Shown: piece after piece, positions 57,501-64,000 of the stretch
Layout of the letters: each line of letters begins with the position of its first letter
Numbering within the stretch: the first letter of the stretch is position 1
Origin: Actinoplanes couchii
GTDB lineage: Bacteria > Actinomycetota > Actinomycetes > Mycobacteriales > Micromonosporaceae
Reading direction: 5' to 3'
Assembly (NCBI RefSeq): GCF_016862075.1
Contig: NZ_BOMG01000057.1
Location: forward strand, 1 to 64,000
Length of the DNA: 64,000 nucleotides
Notes under the pieces: generated by a model
Told to the model about the DNA's origin: nothing
Databases searched by the model: none
The model's input: only the letters and a program-made list of their open reading frames with translations
Program-made: the position numbers and the translations under genes

Positions 57501-58013
57501 ATGTCAACGGACCACGACGCGCTCAGGGCGACCGCCTGGACGGAGATTCCACAATTCGTCAGCGCCACCGCACTGTTCCAGGCCGCGGTCGCCGATCAGC
57601 TCGGTGTGCCGGTCAACGATCTGCACTGCCTCAACCTCGTCAGCGCGGGCGTCGCCGTCACTCCCACCGAGCTGGCTGAGCGGATGGGCCTGACCACCGG
57701 GGCGGTCAGCAAGATGCTCGACCGCATGGAGGCTCAGCGCCTGGTCCGCCGCGAGCACGATCCGCAGGACCGCCGCCGGATCACCGTGCACCCCCGGCCG
57801 GACCGGGCCGGCGAACTGGCCGCGCTGTACCAGCCGATGGCCGTCTATCTCAGCGAACACATGGCCCGGTTCACCGACGACCAGCTGCGCCTGCTCACCG
57901 ACTTCGCCCGCACCAGCCGTGACGTGGCATTGCGCGAGGCCACCCGCCTCCGCCAGAACGGCAGGCCCCACGCGGCACGGCGACGCCAACCTCCGGACGT
58001 CACGGCCGGGTGA
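57501..58013 (+). CDS. MarR-family regulator
   Basis: 170 aa; ATG with GGGAAAGGA upstream. Winged helix: SAGVAVTPTELAERMGLTTGAVSKMLDRMEAQRLVRREHDPQDRRRITVHPRPD, then a C-terminal dimerisation helix and a basic tail (RPHAARRRQ). It very likely represses the divergent FAD monooxygenase and itself through the palindrome at 57450-57484. An oxidoreductase remnant begins 6 bp after its stop. Confidence 0.9.
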   Translation: MSTDHDALRATAWTEIPQFVSATALFQAAVADQLGVPVNDLHCLNLVSAGVAVTPTELAERMGLTTGAVSKMLDRMEAQRLVRREHDPQDRRRITVHPRPDRAGELAALYQPMAVYLSEHMARFTDDQLRLLTDFARTSRDVALREATRLRQNGRPHAARRRQPPDVTAG

Positions 58014-58019
58014 CGTAAA

Positions 58020-58160
58020 CTCGGCGTCCTGCACGGCCACTGCGACACCATCGGCCGCGACCCGTCCGAGATCGAGGTCTCGGTCGCCTCCAGCCCCGAC
58101 ACCCGCGAGCGCATGTCCGAAGTCGGCGAAGCCCTGACATGGCGCTACAACCGCAACGGT
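58020..58160 (+). pseudogene. Remnant of an LLM-class F420-dependent oxidoreductase (C-terminus)
   Basis: In frame: LGVLHGHCDTIGRDPSEIEV, SVASSPDTRERM, then a jump to GEALTWRYNRNG. This matches the C-terminus of the intact gene at 45745-46515 (RGHCETIGRDPAEIEVSVASSPDTREKM ... REALTWRDKRNG), but with about 20 residues deleted in the middle and the first 170 residues missing. There is no start, no ribosome site and no stop at the expected place. It is a dead gene fragment, in opposite orientation to the intact copy. Confidence 0.85.
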
Positions 58161-58206
58161 CAGCACCCGTGGCAAGGGGTCGGTCGACCGCCCCGCGGAG
58201 GGCCGA

Positions 58207-59016
58207 TCACTTCCAGAGATGCATGGCGACGTGGTCGGGCCGGGCGTCCGGCGGGAGGATGACCGGGAGGGTGTGCCGGCTGACGCCGCGGGGGTACCTG
58301 TCGGTCTCCCCCTCCGGCAGCGCCTTCCCGATGTCCACCCAGTGGGAGCGGTCGATGAACCAGCCGTCGGTCAGGCCGCCGTCGGCGGTTTTGAACACCA
58401 GGCTGTAGTGCGGCTCCTCGAACGGGAACTCCTGGTTGTCCACCTCGAAGGAGACGTAGTCGAAGCCGCTGGCCGGGGTGGCGCGGCGGATCAGCTTGTC
58501 GACCTTCGCCGCCAGCAGCACCGACGGTGTCGCCGGCTGCGCCAGCACGCGCATGACGATCCGCGCGACCCGGGACGCCTCGGCGGCGGCGAAGAGCTGG
58601 CCGTCCCCGAATTCGACGGCCCGCCCGGGCGGCAGGTAGGCCCATCCGGTGCTGATGATCGCCGCCCAGTCGTTCAGCTCCTCGGAGTGCCGGCCCCGGC
58701 CCGCCTCGTCCACGAACTGATACCGGATGTGGATGTCCATCGGCTGCTCCGTCAGGTTCCGGAAGACGGCAGCCGCACCGACGATGCGGTGCGCGGCGTC
58801 GCCGTCCGGCGCCGGAAACGTCGAGCTCCCGAGGTTCTCGACCGAGATCCCGTCCGCGATGTCATCGACGAGCAGAGCCGGATCACGGCTCGGCGACGGC
58901 TCGGGCGGATCGATCTCCCGGTCCGGCTCCCCACAACTCCCGGCCGCCCACACCGCCGCCGCGATCCCGGCCACACCGAACAGCTGCCGCCGGGGCAACC
59001 GCGGGCCATCACTCAC
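58207..59016 (-). CDS. TAT-like lipoprotein of unknown function
   Basis: 269 aa; GTG at 59016 overlaps the TGA of the preceding frameshifted gene (GTGA), which fixes the start. N-terminus: LPRRQLFGVAGIAAAVWAAGSC with a twin Arg and an AGSC lipobox-like Cys28. The mature part has acidic/Pro stretch (EPDREIDPPEPSPS), then beta-rich sequence (MDIHIRYQFVDEAGRGRHSEELNDW, AIISTGWAYLPPGRAVEFGDGQ, VSFEVDNQEFPFEEPHYSLVFKTADGG) suggestive of an immunoglobulin-like or fibronectin-like domain. No family is recognised. It is encoded after a WXG-like remnant and a small membrane protein. Confidence 0.75.
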   Translation of the reverse strand: MSDGPRLPRRQLFGVAGIAAAVWAAGSCGEPDREIDPPEPSPSRDPALLVDDIADGISVENLGSSTFPAPDGDAAHRIVGAAAVFRNLTEQPMDIHIRYQFVDEAGRGRHSEELNDWAAIISTGWAYLPPGRAVEFGDGQLFAAAEASRVARIVMRVLAQPATPSVLLAAKVDKLIRRATPASGFDYVSFEVDNQEFPFEEPHYSLVFKTADGGLTDGWFIDRSHWVDIGKALPEGETDRYPRGVSRHTLPVILPPDARPDHVAMHLWK

Positions 59017-59425
59017 CACTGCCTGTCCCGGTACTCGAGGTAGAGCGAGACCTCCCGCCGCGGCGGCGGAGGCGATCGAGGCGACGGCCAGCCCGGCACC
59101 GCCGGTCGCGGCGGACACGACCCCCAGCACACCGATGGCGATGTTGAAGGTGACGTTCCTGACGAGCGCCACCACATCGGTCTGCGCCTTGCTGATCTGC
59201 ATCTGATATCCCTGCAGGGGAAGCACCTTGTACGGCCCCCAGACCTCCTCCGCCTTCTGCTTGGCGTACGCCTGGATGTTGCCGTCGCTCAGAAACGGGG
59301 ATACCGGACAGCTGAATGAACTCCTCGATCGCGTCGTTATCACTCTCGCCCACGAGGAGATTGTGGGTCAGCGTGTTGATCAGATTATTGATCGCGACGT
59401 CGAGGCTTTCCGGGAAATCCGCCAC
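59013..59425 (-). pseudogene. Frameshifted small membrane protein
   Basis: Starts at GTG 59425 behind an excellent AAAGGAG ribosome site with ADFPESLDVAINNLINTLTHNLLVGESDNDAIEEFIQLSGIP (seen in pieces), then needs a frame change near 59297-59300 (GGGG where GGG is expected) to FLSDGNIQAYAKQKAEEVW, and another near 59053-59066 to reach REVSLYLEYRDRQW and the TGA at 59013. Removing one base at each place gives 136 aa with a C-terminal hydrophobic segment (FNIAIGVLGVVSAATGGAG). The final TGA couples to the next gene, which supports this reading. Either a pseudogene or two base-calling errors. Confidence 0.65.
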
Positions 59426-59442
59426 GGCTGGTCTCCTTTCCG

Positions 59443-59690
59443 TTATCTCGGATAGGTGCCGTCGTCGTGGCCGGCCGACCACTCGTCGTTGACCCCGGTC
59501 CTGTCGCCCTGCATGACGTCCCGCGCTTTGAACATCTCGGCCGCCGCGACGTCGTCCTCGTGCACGAACCGGCTGAGCGCCGCATCCAGCCCCTGAGCCA
59601 GATCCCACAGGTTGTCACTTGTCTCCCCGGTGGCGCCCCACACCAGGTCACGCAGACGCGTCCAACTGTCCTTGAAAGCCGGCGACCCGA
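59443..59690 (-). pseudogene. C-terminal remnant of an ESX/WXG100-like protein
   Basis: In frame from just after a TAA near 59690: SPAFKDSWTRLRDLVWGATGETSDNLWDLAQGLDAALSRFV, then HEDDVAAAEMFKARDVMQGDRT, ending GTYPR at 59443. The helix with W-x-L and regular hydrophobic spacing looks like the second helix of ESX secretion substrates. No start codon with a ribosome site exists (a GTG at 59643 is unsupported), so the N-terminal half has probably been lost. It precedes the small membrane protein and lipoprotein genes. Confidence 0.5.
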
Positions 59691-59722
59691 ATTAGGCGGG
59701 CCGGTCGAGCCGGCCGTCATAA

Positions 59723-59755
59723 CGGCGGAGGGGCCGGGGTCGCGCCCCTCCGCCG
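59723..59755 (-). terminator. 12-bp hairpin after the GH59 gene
   Basis: CGGCGGAGGGGC pairs perfectly with GCCCCTCCGCCG across a 9-nt loop, 12 bp beyond the stop of the GH59 gene. It lacks a strong U tract, like many actinobacterial terminators. Confidence 0.65.
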
Positions 59756-59766
59756 GGTGTGGGTGT

Positions 59767-62415
59767 TCAGTGCGGGGCGCCTCGTACGCCGATCGCGTCG
59801 ATGAGGAGGGTTCCGGCTACCACCTCCAGGGTCACCGTGTGGCGGCCGGGTGGCAGGTTGCTCACCTCGAAGGTCTGCTGGAAGTTGGTCGCGGCGCGGG
59901 TCGGCTGGTTCGATGCCACCAAGGTGCCGTCGACCCGGACGTCGAGGCGGGCGGTGCCGTCGTTGGCGCCGAGCACGTCGAGGCCGGTGCCGGTGAACGT
60001 GTGGGTGATCGTGGCGCCGGGGCCCTGGCTGATCGACGCGGTCCGGTCGTACTCGTACATGCCGCGGCCGTTGGTGTGCCGCCAGCCGCCGCCGTACGTC
60101 AGCCTGCCGGTCTCCAGGTTGTCCAGGTATCGCTGGTAGTAGGGGCGCAGCCCGGGGATCCGTTCGATGCGCAGGTTGTCGAAGCGGGTGTGGTGGAAGC
60201 CGCTGGCCAGGTCGACCCGGCCGGACAGGTACGGCGCCGGATCGGTCCAGGTGTGCACGGGCGCACCGTCCACGAAGCCGGTCACCGTCGCACCGGCCAC
60301 CCGGATCATCAGCCGGTGTTTCGCGGTGGCGTCGAAATCGGTCAGCACGCCTTCGGCGATCGTCGCGCCGGTACGCAGCACCCGCCAGGTCCCGTCCGAG
60401 CCCAGCCGCAGCGCGTACGGCGTGCCGTTGAGGCTGTGCGAGTTGCCGCCGCCGGTCGAGCGCGCGCCGATGGCCGCATAGTTGTCGGCCGCCGGTGCCC
60501 GCTCGAACCGTACGTCGGCACCGGCCTGGTAGTCGGTCCAGCGCAGGTCGCCGACGCCGGTGATCGGGTCGGCGCTGTTCCAGGCCCGGCCGACCCCGGT
60601 GGCCGCCCGGTCCACCTGCTGCCGCAGCACATGACCGTCGTCGCTGGTCCGGACCGCCTCGAACGCCCCGTTGCGATCCCAGGTGTAGAGCGGGTCCGCG
60701 CCGGTGTCACCGCCCCGGGAGGCGGCGAAGCCGGTGACCGCACCGCCCGCGCCGAGCACCGGCACCGTCTTGCCGCGGTAGTCGAACCCGTCGGCCCAGA
60801 GCACCCCGTGCGCCGGGTCCGCGTCGAGCACCGGCCGGTCGCCCTCGACCGGCAACGGTGTCGTCCACTGCCGGTCCCGGGTCACGTCCAGCGACGTGAC
60901 GGTGACGATCGAGAAGGGCTTGACCTCAACGGTGTACGCCCCGTCGGCGCCGGCCCGCAGACTGCCGACCCGCTTCTTGTAGTTGGCGTCGAACGCCTGC
61001 CCCGGGTCGGCGGCCCGGGTCTCCCAGGCGGTCAGCCGGGGATCCGCGCCCAGCCGGAACCCGGCCGACGTGATCCGGTACGTTCGCGCGTACTCGGAGT
61101 CGTTGACGACCACTGTGGAGAATCCGGTCGCGTCCGGGGCCGCCATGGTCAGGTAGTCGGGCAGGCCGTTGCGCCCGACCACCGGGTTGGTGCCGGTGGC
61201 GGTGGAGGCGCTGGCCTGCGGGACGAGCCGCCAGATCCCGGCGGTGCCGGTCTCGTTCTCCCAGCCGGTGGTCGCGAAACTGCTGAAGTGCTGCAGCACG
61301 GCGAGGCCGGCGTCGTAGTGCATCCAGCCGGACCAGGGGTCGCGGGCGGAGACGAGTTCTTTGAACGAGTACTGGCCGCCCTGGTAGAACGACCCGATCG
61401 CCGGCTGGTAGACGAAGTGCGAGCGGCGCGACTTCACGAACCCTTTGACGACGGTGTTGGCCATCTCCAGGGAGCTGCCGGAGCCGCCGAGGCCGGTGCC
61501 GGGCACGGTCGGGTCGGGTGTGTTGTTGTTCGGCCGGAGTGCCGAGTTGCTGAAGGTGGCCTGAGCCTCACTGTTCCAGACCTCCTTGTCGAACTCGTCG
61601 GCGAGCCGGGTGAAGTTGCCGCCGCTGTCGTCGTCGGTGTTGTAGTGGTATCCGGCCGCCGTCACGACGTCACGCAGATCGGCGTCGCCGACCATCGCCG
61701 GGCCGAAGCTGCCGATACCCGCCTCGTCGGAGATGACCAGCTTGATCCGGCGGTAGAGGTCCGCCTCGCCGGGCCGGAAGCCGGTGGTGTCGGTGCGGAC
61801 CATCTCGGCGTACCTCTTGGTCCAGGCCAGGTCGGCGGCGGCCTCGTTCACACCGGGGTTGACGTAGTCGACCATGAAGCCGTACCGGCGGTAGGCGGCC
61901 AGGATGGTCTCCTTGTACCACTGGTAGATCTTGTCGTTGGTGTCCGCCCAGGCCGGCGAGTTCCACCGCAGGATGCTGACCTTGAGATCCGGGTTGATCC
62001 TCCGGGCGTCGGCGGCCAACTGGAAGCCCGGCGCCCGGGCGACGTTCGCCGGTTCGCTCGCGGTTCGTTTGGTGGCCGGGTCCGGGCCGGTCGAGTTGTT
62101 CCGGTCGTTCCCCATCTCGATCTTGACGTGCGTCATGATCGGGTGCTCGCCGCCGAACAGGATCCGCAGCAACCGGGCGTAGGCGGCCGGATGCTGGGCC
62201 TTGTAGTCCAGCAGCAGGGCACTCGTGCTGTTGGCGGTCAGCACGCCGAAACCCTTGAACGTCAGGCCGTTGACGTTGTCCGCGGCGATGTCGGCGGCGT
62301 TCACCACGACGTCGACGGCCTCAGCGGTGGCCGCCGCCGCTCCGGGCGCCGGCGCGATCATCGTGCACACCAGCAGACCTGCGGAAACGACGGCGGACAG
62401 GCGTCTGCGTCTCAT
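59767..62415 (-). CDS. Secreted GH59-family (galactosylceramidase-like) glycoside hydrolase
   Basis: 882 aa; ATG at 62415. A signal peptide (RRRRLSAVVSAGLLVCTMIAPAPGAAAA) precedes a catalytic domain like galactocerebrosidase: KGFGVLTANSTSALLLDY, HVKIEMGNDRNNSTG, SILRWNSPAW, acid/base Glu191 in YVNPGVNEAA, nucleophile Glu283 in EVWNSEAQATF, and DPWSGWMHYDAGLAVLQHFSSFATTGW. The C-terminal part has a beta-sandwich and LamG-like domains (VRTSDDGHVLRQQVD, HHTRFDNLRIE) and a final beta domain. Bacterial GH59 probably acts on beta-galactosides of plant or microbial polymers rather than sphingolipids. Confidence 0.88.
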   Translation of the reverse strand: MRRRRLSAVVSAGLLVCTMIAPAPGAAAATAEAVDVVVNAADIAADNVNGLTFKGFGVLTANSTSALLLDYKAQHPAAYARLLRILFGGEHPIMTHVKIEMGNDRNNSTGPDPATKRTASEPANVARAPGFQLAADARRINPDLKVSILRWNSPAWADTNDKIYQWYKETILAAYRRYGFMVDYVNPGVNEAAADLAWTKRYAEMVRTDTTGFRPGEADLYRRIKLVISDEAGIGSFGPAMVGDADLRDVVTAAGYHYNTDDDSGGNFTRLADEFDKEVWNSEAQATFSNSALRPNNNTPDPTVPGTGLGGSGSSLEMANTVVKGFVKSRRSHFVYQPAIGSFYQGGQYSFKELVSARDPWSGWMHYDAGLAVLQHFSSFATTGWENETGTAGIWRLVPQASASTATGTNPVVGRNGLPDYLTMAAPDATGFSTVVVNDSEYARTYRITSAGFRLGADPRLTAWETRAADPGQAFDANYKKRVGSLRAGADGAYTVEVKPFSIVTVTSLDVTRDRQWTTPLPVEGDRPVLDADPAHGVLWADGFDYRGKTVPVLGAGGAVTGFAASRGGDTGADPLYTWDRNGAFEAVRTSDDGHVLRQQVDRAATGVGRAWNSADPITGVGDLRWTDYQAGADVRFERAPAADNYAAIGARSTGGGNSHSLNGTPYALRLGSDGTWRVLRTGATIAEGVLTDFDATAKHRLMIRVAGATVTGFVDGAPVHTWTDPAPYLSGRVDLASGFHHTRFDNLRIERIPGLRPYYQRYLDNLETGRLTYGGGWRHTNGRGMYEYDRTASISQGPGATITHTFTGTGLDVLGANDGTARLDVRVDGTLVASNQPTRAATNFQQTFEVSNLPPGRHTVTLEVVAGTLLIDAIGVRGAPH

Positions 62416-62513
62416 TTCGTCCCGTTCTGATCGGAAGCGGATGTCGCCCAAGCTATCGAGGGCCGTCAGTCCACGAAACCGAACGAACAGAACCGAACAC
62501 AAAGGTGCAGGCC

Positions 62514-63626
62514 CTACTCCGTCCTGACGAGTTCCCGCACCGACGTGGTCACTTCGGCCAGCACGTCCGGCAGTGGAGTGACGCCGAGGCCCGGGCCCTG
62601 CGGGACACGCAGGTGCCCGTCCTCCAGGATGAACGGGTCGGTGATGTCGGTGCTGAAGTAGCGGTTCGAGGCGGACACGTCGCCGGGCAGGGTGAAGTTG
62701 GGCAGGGCCGCCAGGGCGGTGTTGGCCGCCCGGCCCAGTCCGGTCTCCAGCATGCCGCCGCACCACACCGGGATGCCGGACGCCGCGCACACGTCGTGGA
62801 TACGGCGGGCCTCCAGCAGGCCACCGACCCGGCCGGGTTTGATGTTCACGATCCGGCAGGCGCCCATCGCGATGGCGTCGGCCGCCGAGCGGGCCGAGAC
62901 GATGGATTCGTCCAGGCAGATCGGGGTGGTCAGATGCCGGCTGAGTACGGCGTGACCGCGCATGTCCTCCTCGTCCAGCGGCTGCTCGATCAGCAGCAGG
63001 CCGAAGTCGTCGAGGCGGGCCAGGTGCCGGGCGCCGGCCAGGGTGTAGGCGGCGTTCGCGTCCACCTGGAGCAGCACGTCGTCGCCGAAACGCTCGCGGA
63101 CCGCGCGTACCGGCGTCAGGTCCCATCCGGGTTCGATCTTGAGTTTGATCCTGCGGTAACCCTGGGCGAGGTAGCCGCCGACCGCGTCGAGCAGTTCCGG
63201 GATCGAGTCCATGATGCCGACCGAGACCCCACTGGGCACCCGGTCGGTGACGGCGCCCAGGGAGGTGGCGAAGGACATCCCGTACGACCGCAGCTCGGCG
63301 TCCATCACCGCCATCTCCAGCGCCGCCTTGGCCATCCGGTGCCCCTTGACCCCGGCCAGCAGCGGCCCGAGGCTGCTCACGGTCACGTCCTTCGCCGCCA
63401 GCAAGGGCGGGATCAGATGCCTGACGAGTACGTCCCGGGTGCTCTCGATGTATTCGGAGGAGTAACTGGCGTCGAAGCCGGAGACCGACTCCCCCCAGCC
63501 GTCCGCGCCGTCGGTGCTGACCTGGACGAGCAGCGCCGGCTTCGCGTACTCGATCCCGAGCGAGGTCCGGAACGGACTGACCAGTGGCAGGTTGACACAC
63601 CGCAGGGCGACCCGGTCGATCCGCAT
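62514..63626 (-). CDS. Enolase-superfamily N-acylamino-acid racemase / o-succinylbenzoate synthase-like
   Basis: 370 aa. All catalytic residues of the MLE subgroup are present: KLKIE (Lys161, Lys163 on strand 2), metal ligands Asp189 (LQVDAN), Glu214 (LIEQPL), Asp239 (CLDESI), and Lys263 (NIKPGRVGG). The sequence is closest to NSAR/OSBS proteins. No other menaquinone genes are nearby, but a GNAT-like gene overlaps its start (TGATG), the arrangement known for N-succinylamino-acid racemase with a succinyltransferase, used to convert D- to L-amino acids. Confidence 0.9.
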   Translation of the reverse strand: MRIDRVALRCVNLPLVSPFRTSLGIEYAKPALLVQVSTDGADGWGESVSGFDASYSSEYIESTRDVLVRHLIPPLLAAKDVTVSSLGPLLAGVKGHRMAKAALEMAVMDAELRSYGMSFATSLGAVTDRVPSGVSVGIMDSIPELLDAVGGYLAQGYRRIKLKIEPGWDLTPVRAVRERFGDDVLLQVDANAAYTLAGARHLARLDDFGLLLIEQPLDEEDMRGHAVLSRHLTTPICLDESIVSARSAADAIAMGACRIVNIKPGRVGGLLEARRIHDVCAASGIPVWCGGMLETGLGRAANTALAALPNFTLPGDVSASNRYFSTDITDPFILEDGHLRVPQGPGLGVTPLPDVLAEVTTSVRELVRTE

Positions 63627-64000
63627 CAGCAGTCCCCCTGGTCCAGGACGTAACCGCCGGCCACCCGGTCGAAGTCGACGATCCGCGCCCCGCCGGCCAG
63701 CGGGCCGGCCAGCTTCTCCCGGACGGCGAGCCGCCAGTCCCGGGCGCTCCGGGGATCCTGTTGCCGCAGGCTCTCGATGTCGGAGGGAACGGCGACGAGG
63801 ATCGTCCCCTCCGGGGGAACCGGCCGGGCCGGGGAGGCGAGCAGGTCCCAGCGCAGCAGGAGCCGGTCGGTCTCGTCGGAGCCGTTGATGCCGTCGGACA
63901 GCGGGCCGTAGTGGTCGACCAGGTACTTCTCCGCCGTACCGCCGAGTTTGCGGATGTTGAAGTGGGCGTTGCGGGCGACGAGCGGGTCGAAGGTCCAGGT
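63626..64000 (-). CDS. GNAT-superfamily acyltransferase-like protein (5' end beyond window)
   Basis: C-terminal 124 residues; the start is past position 64000. It begins TWTFDPLVARNAHFNIRKLG, then KYLVDHYGPLSDGINGSDETDRLLLRWDL and ends VLDQGDC. This WTFDPL...NxxFNxxKLG...YGxMxDxxNxGxxxDR pattern is that of the COG3375-like GNAT proteins. Its TGA overlaps the ATG of the racemase gene (TGATG), so the two are translated together, and it is probably the acyl donor step for the racemase substrate. Confidence 0.75.
   Translation of the reverse strand, partial: TWTFDPLVARNAHFNIRKLGGTAEKYLVDHYGPLSDGINGSDETDRLLLRWDLLASPARPVPPEGTILVAVPSDIESLRQQDPRSARDWRLAVREKLAGPLAGGARIVDFDRVAGGYVLDQGDC

Noticed and set aside
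59467..62430. A 987-codon + strand open frame
   Set aside because: Antisense to the GH59 gene, which has signal peptide and catalytic residues. The + frame has no domain.
59767..63600. One 1277-aa protein joining the GH59 enzyme to an upstream extension
   Set aside because: The N-terminal 395 residues are the out-of-frame shadow of the racemase gene. The ATG at 62415 with its signal peptide is the real start.

Overview
This window is GC-rich DNA with dense, often overlapping genes, frequent GTG starts and many actinobacterial families: a Wag31-type DivIVA-like protein, F420-dependent LLM oxidoreductases, a fused CydDC transporter, DUF4360 secreted proteins and a ydaO-type riboswitch ahead of an NlpC/P60 hydrolase. 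It most resembles a chromosome segment of a filamentous actinomycete of the Micromonosporaceae (Actinoplanes-like). The genus is an inference from protein style, not from a marker gene. I saw no rRNA, tRNA, CRISPR array, prophage or replication origin.

Layout. 0-5 kb: a decayed NicO/HupE-type metal exporter gene, an OmpR-type two-component pair, a TAT/lipoprotein intradiol-dioxygenase-like protein and a LolA-like exported protein. 5-9 kb: a coupled AAA+ ATPase / TPR-membrane protein / HAD phosphatase operon and a DivIVA-like coiled coil. 9-12 kb: epoxide hydrolase with a divergent MarR regulator, then an NlpC/P60 cell-wall hydrolase behind a c-di-AMP riboswitch. 12-19.6 kb: a BlaI repressor/M56 peptidase pair facing cytochrome bd oxidase genes cydA-cydB-cydDC and a TetR gene, with two BlaI-type operators between them. 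19.7-27.4 kb: small hypotheticals (one frameshifted), a methyltransferase, a MarR/MDMPI pair, a TraB-like protein, an ABC exporter, an SGNH hydrolase and a TetR regulator. 27.5-28.6 kb: a tandem repeat and DNA topoisomerase IB.

28.66-38.7 kb: a nine-gene, one-strand operon with nearly every junction overlapping by 4 nt. It encodes GmhA, HldE, a GmhB-GT9 fusion, four more glycosyltransferases, a short-chain dehydrogenase and a NodU/CmcH carbamoyltransferase. Together these look like a route from sedoheptulose-7-phosphate to ADP-D-glycero-D-manno-heptose and on to a carbamoylated, heptose-containing glycan. This is the most interesting system in the window.

38.8-45 kb: aldehyde dehydrogenase, an LLM oxidoreductase, a divergent FolP2-like protein, a TetR/MFS exporter pair and an ASCH protein. 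45.1-45.5 kb: an internally deleted IS982-like mini-element with intact terminal inverted repeats. 45.7-50.9 kb: another LLM oxidoreductase, a substrate-binding/von Willebrand A protein, a small membrane protein joining a RHIM/PP-like amyloid motif to a DUF4062-like domain, and two divergent DUF4360 paralogues. 50.9-58.2 kb: regulator/enzyme pairs with clear inverted-repeat operators, a beta-propeller-LamG secreted protein, a FAD monooxygenase/MarR pair and the remnant of an LLM gene. 58.2-64 kb: a frameshifted small membrane protein coupled to a lipoprotein, an ESX/WXG-like remnant, a secreted GH59 enzyme, and an N-acylamino-acid racemase-like enolase coupled to a GNAT gene cut by the window edge.

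Several broken genes carry one-base changes in short G/C runs, so some may be sequencing errors rather than true pseudogenes.
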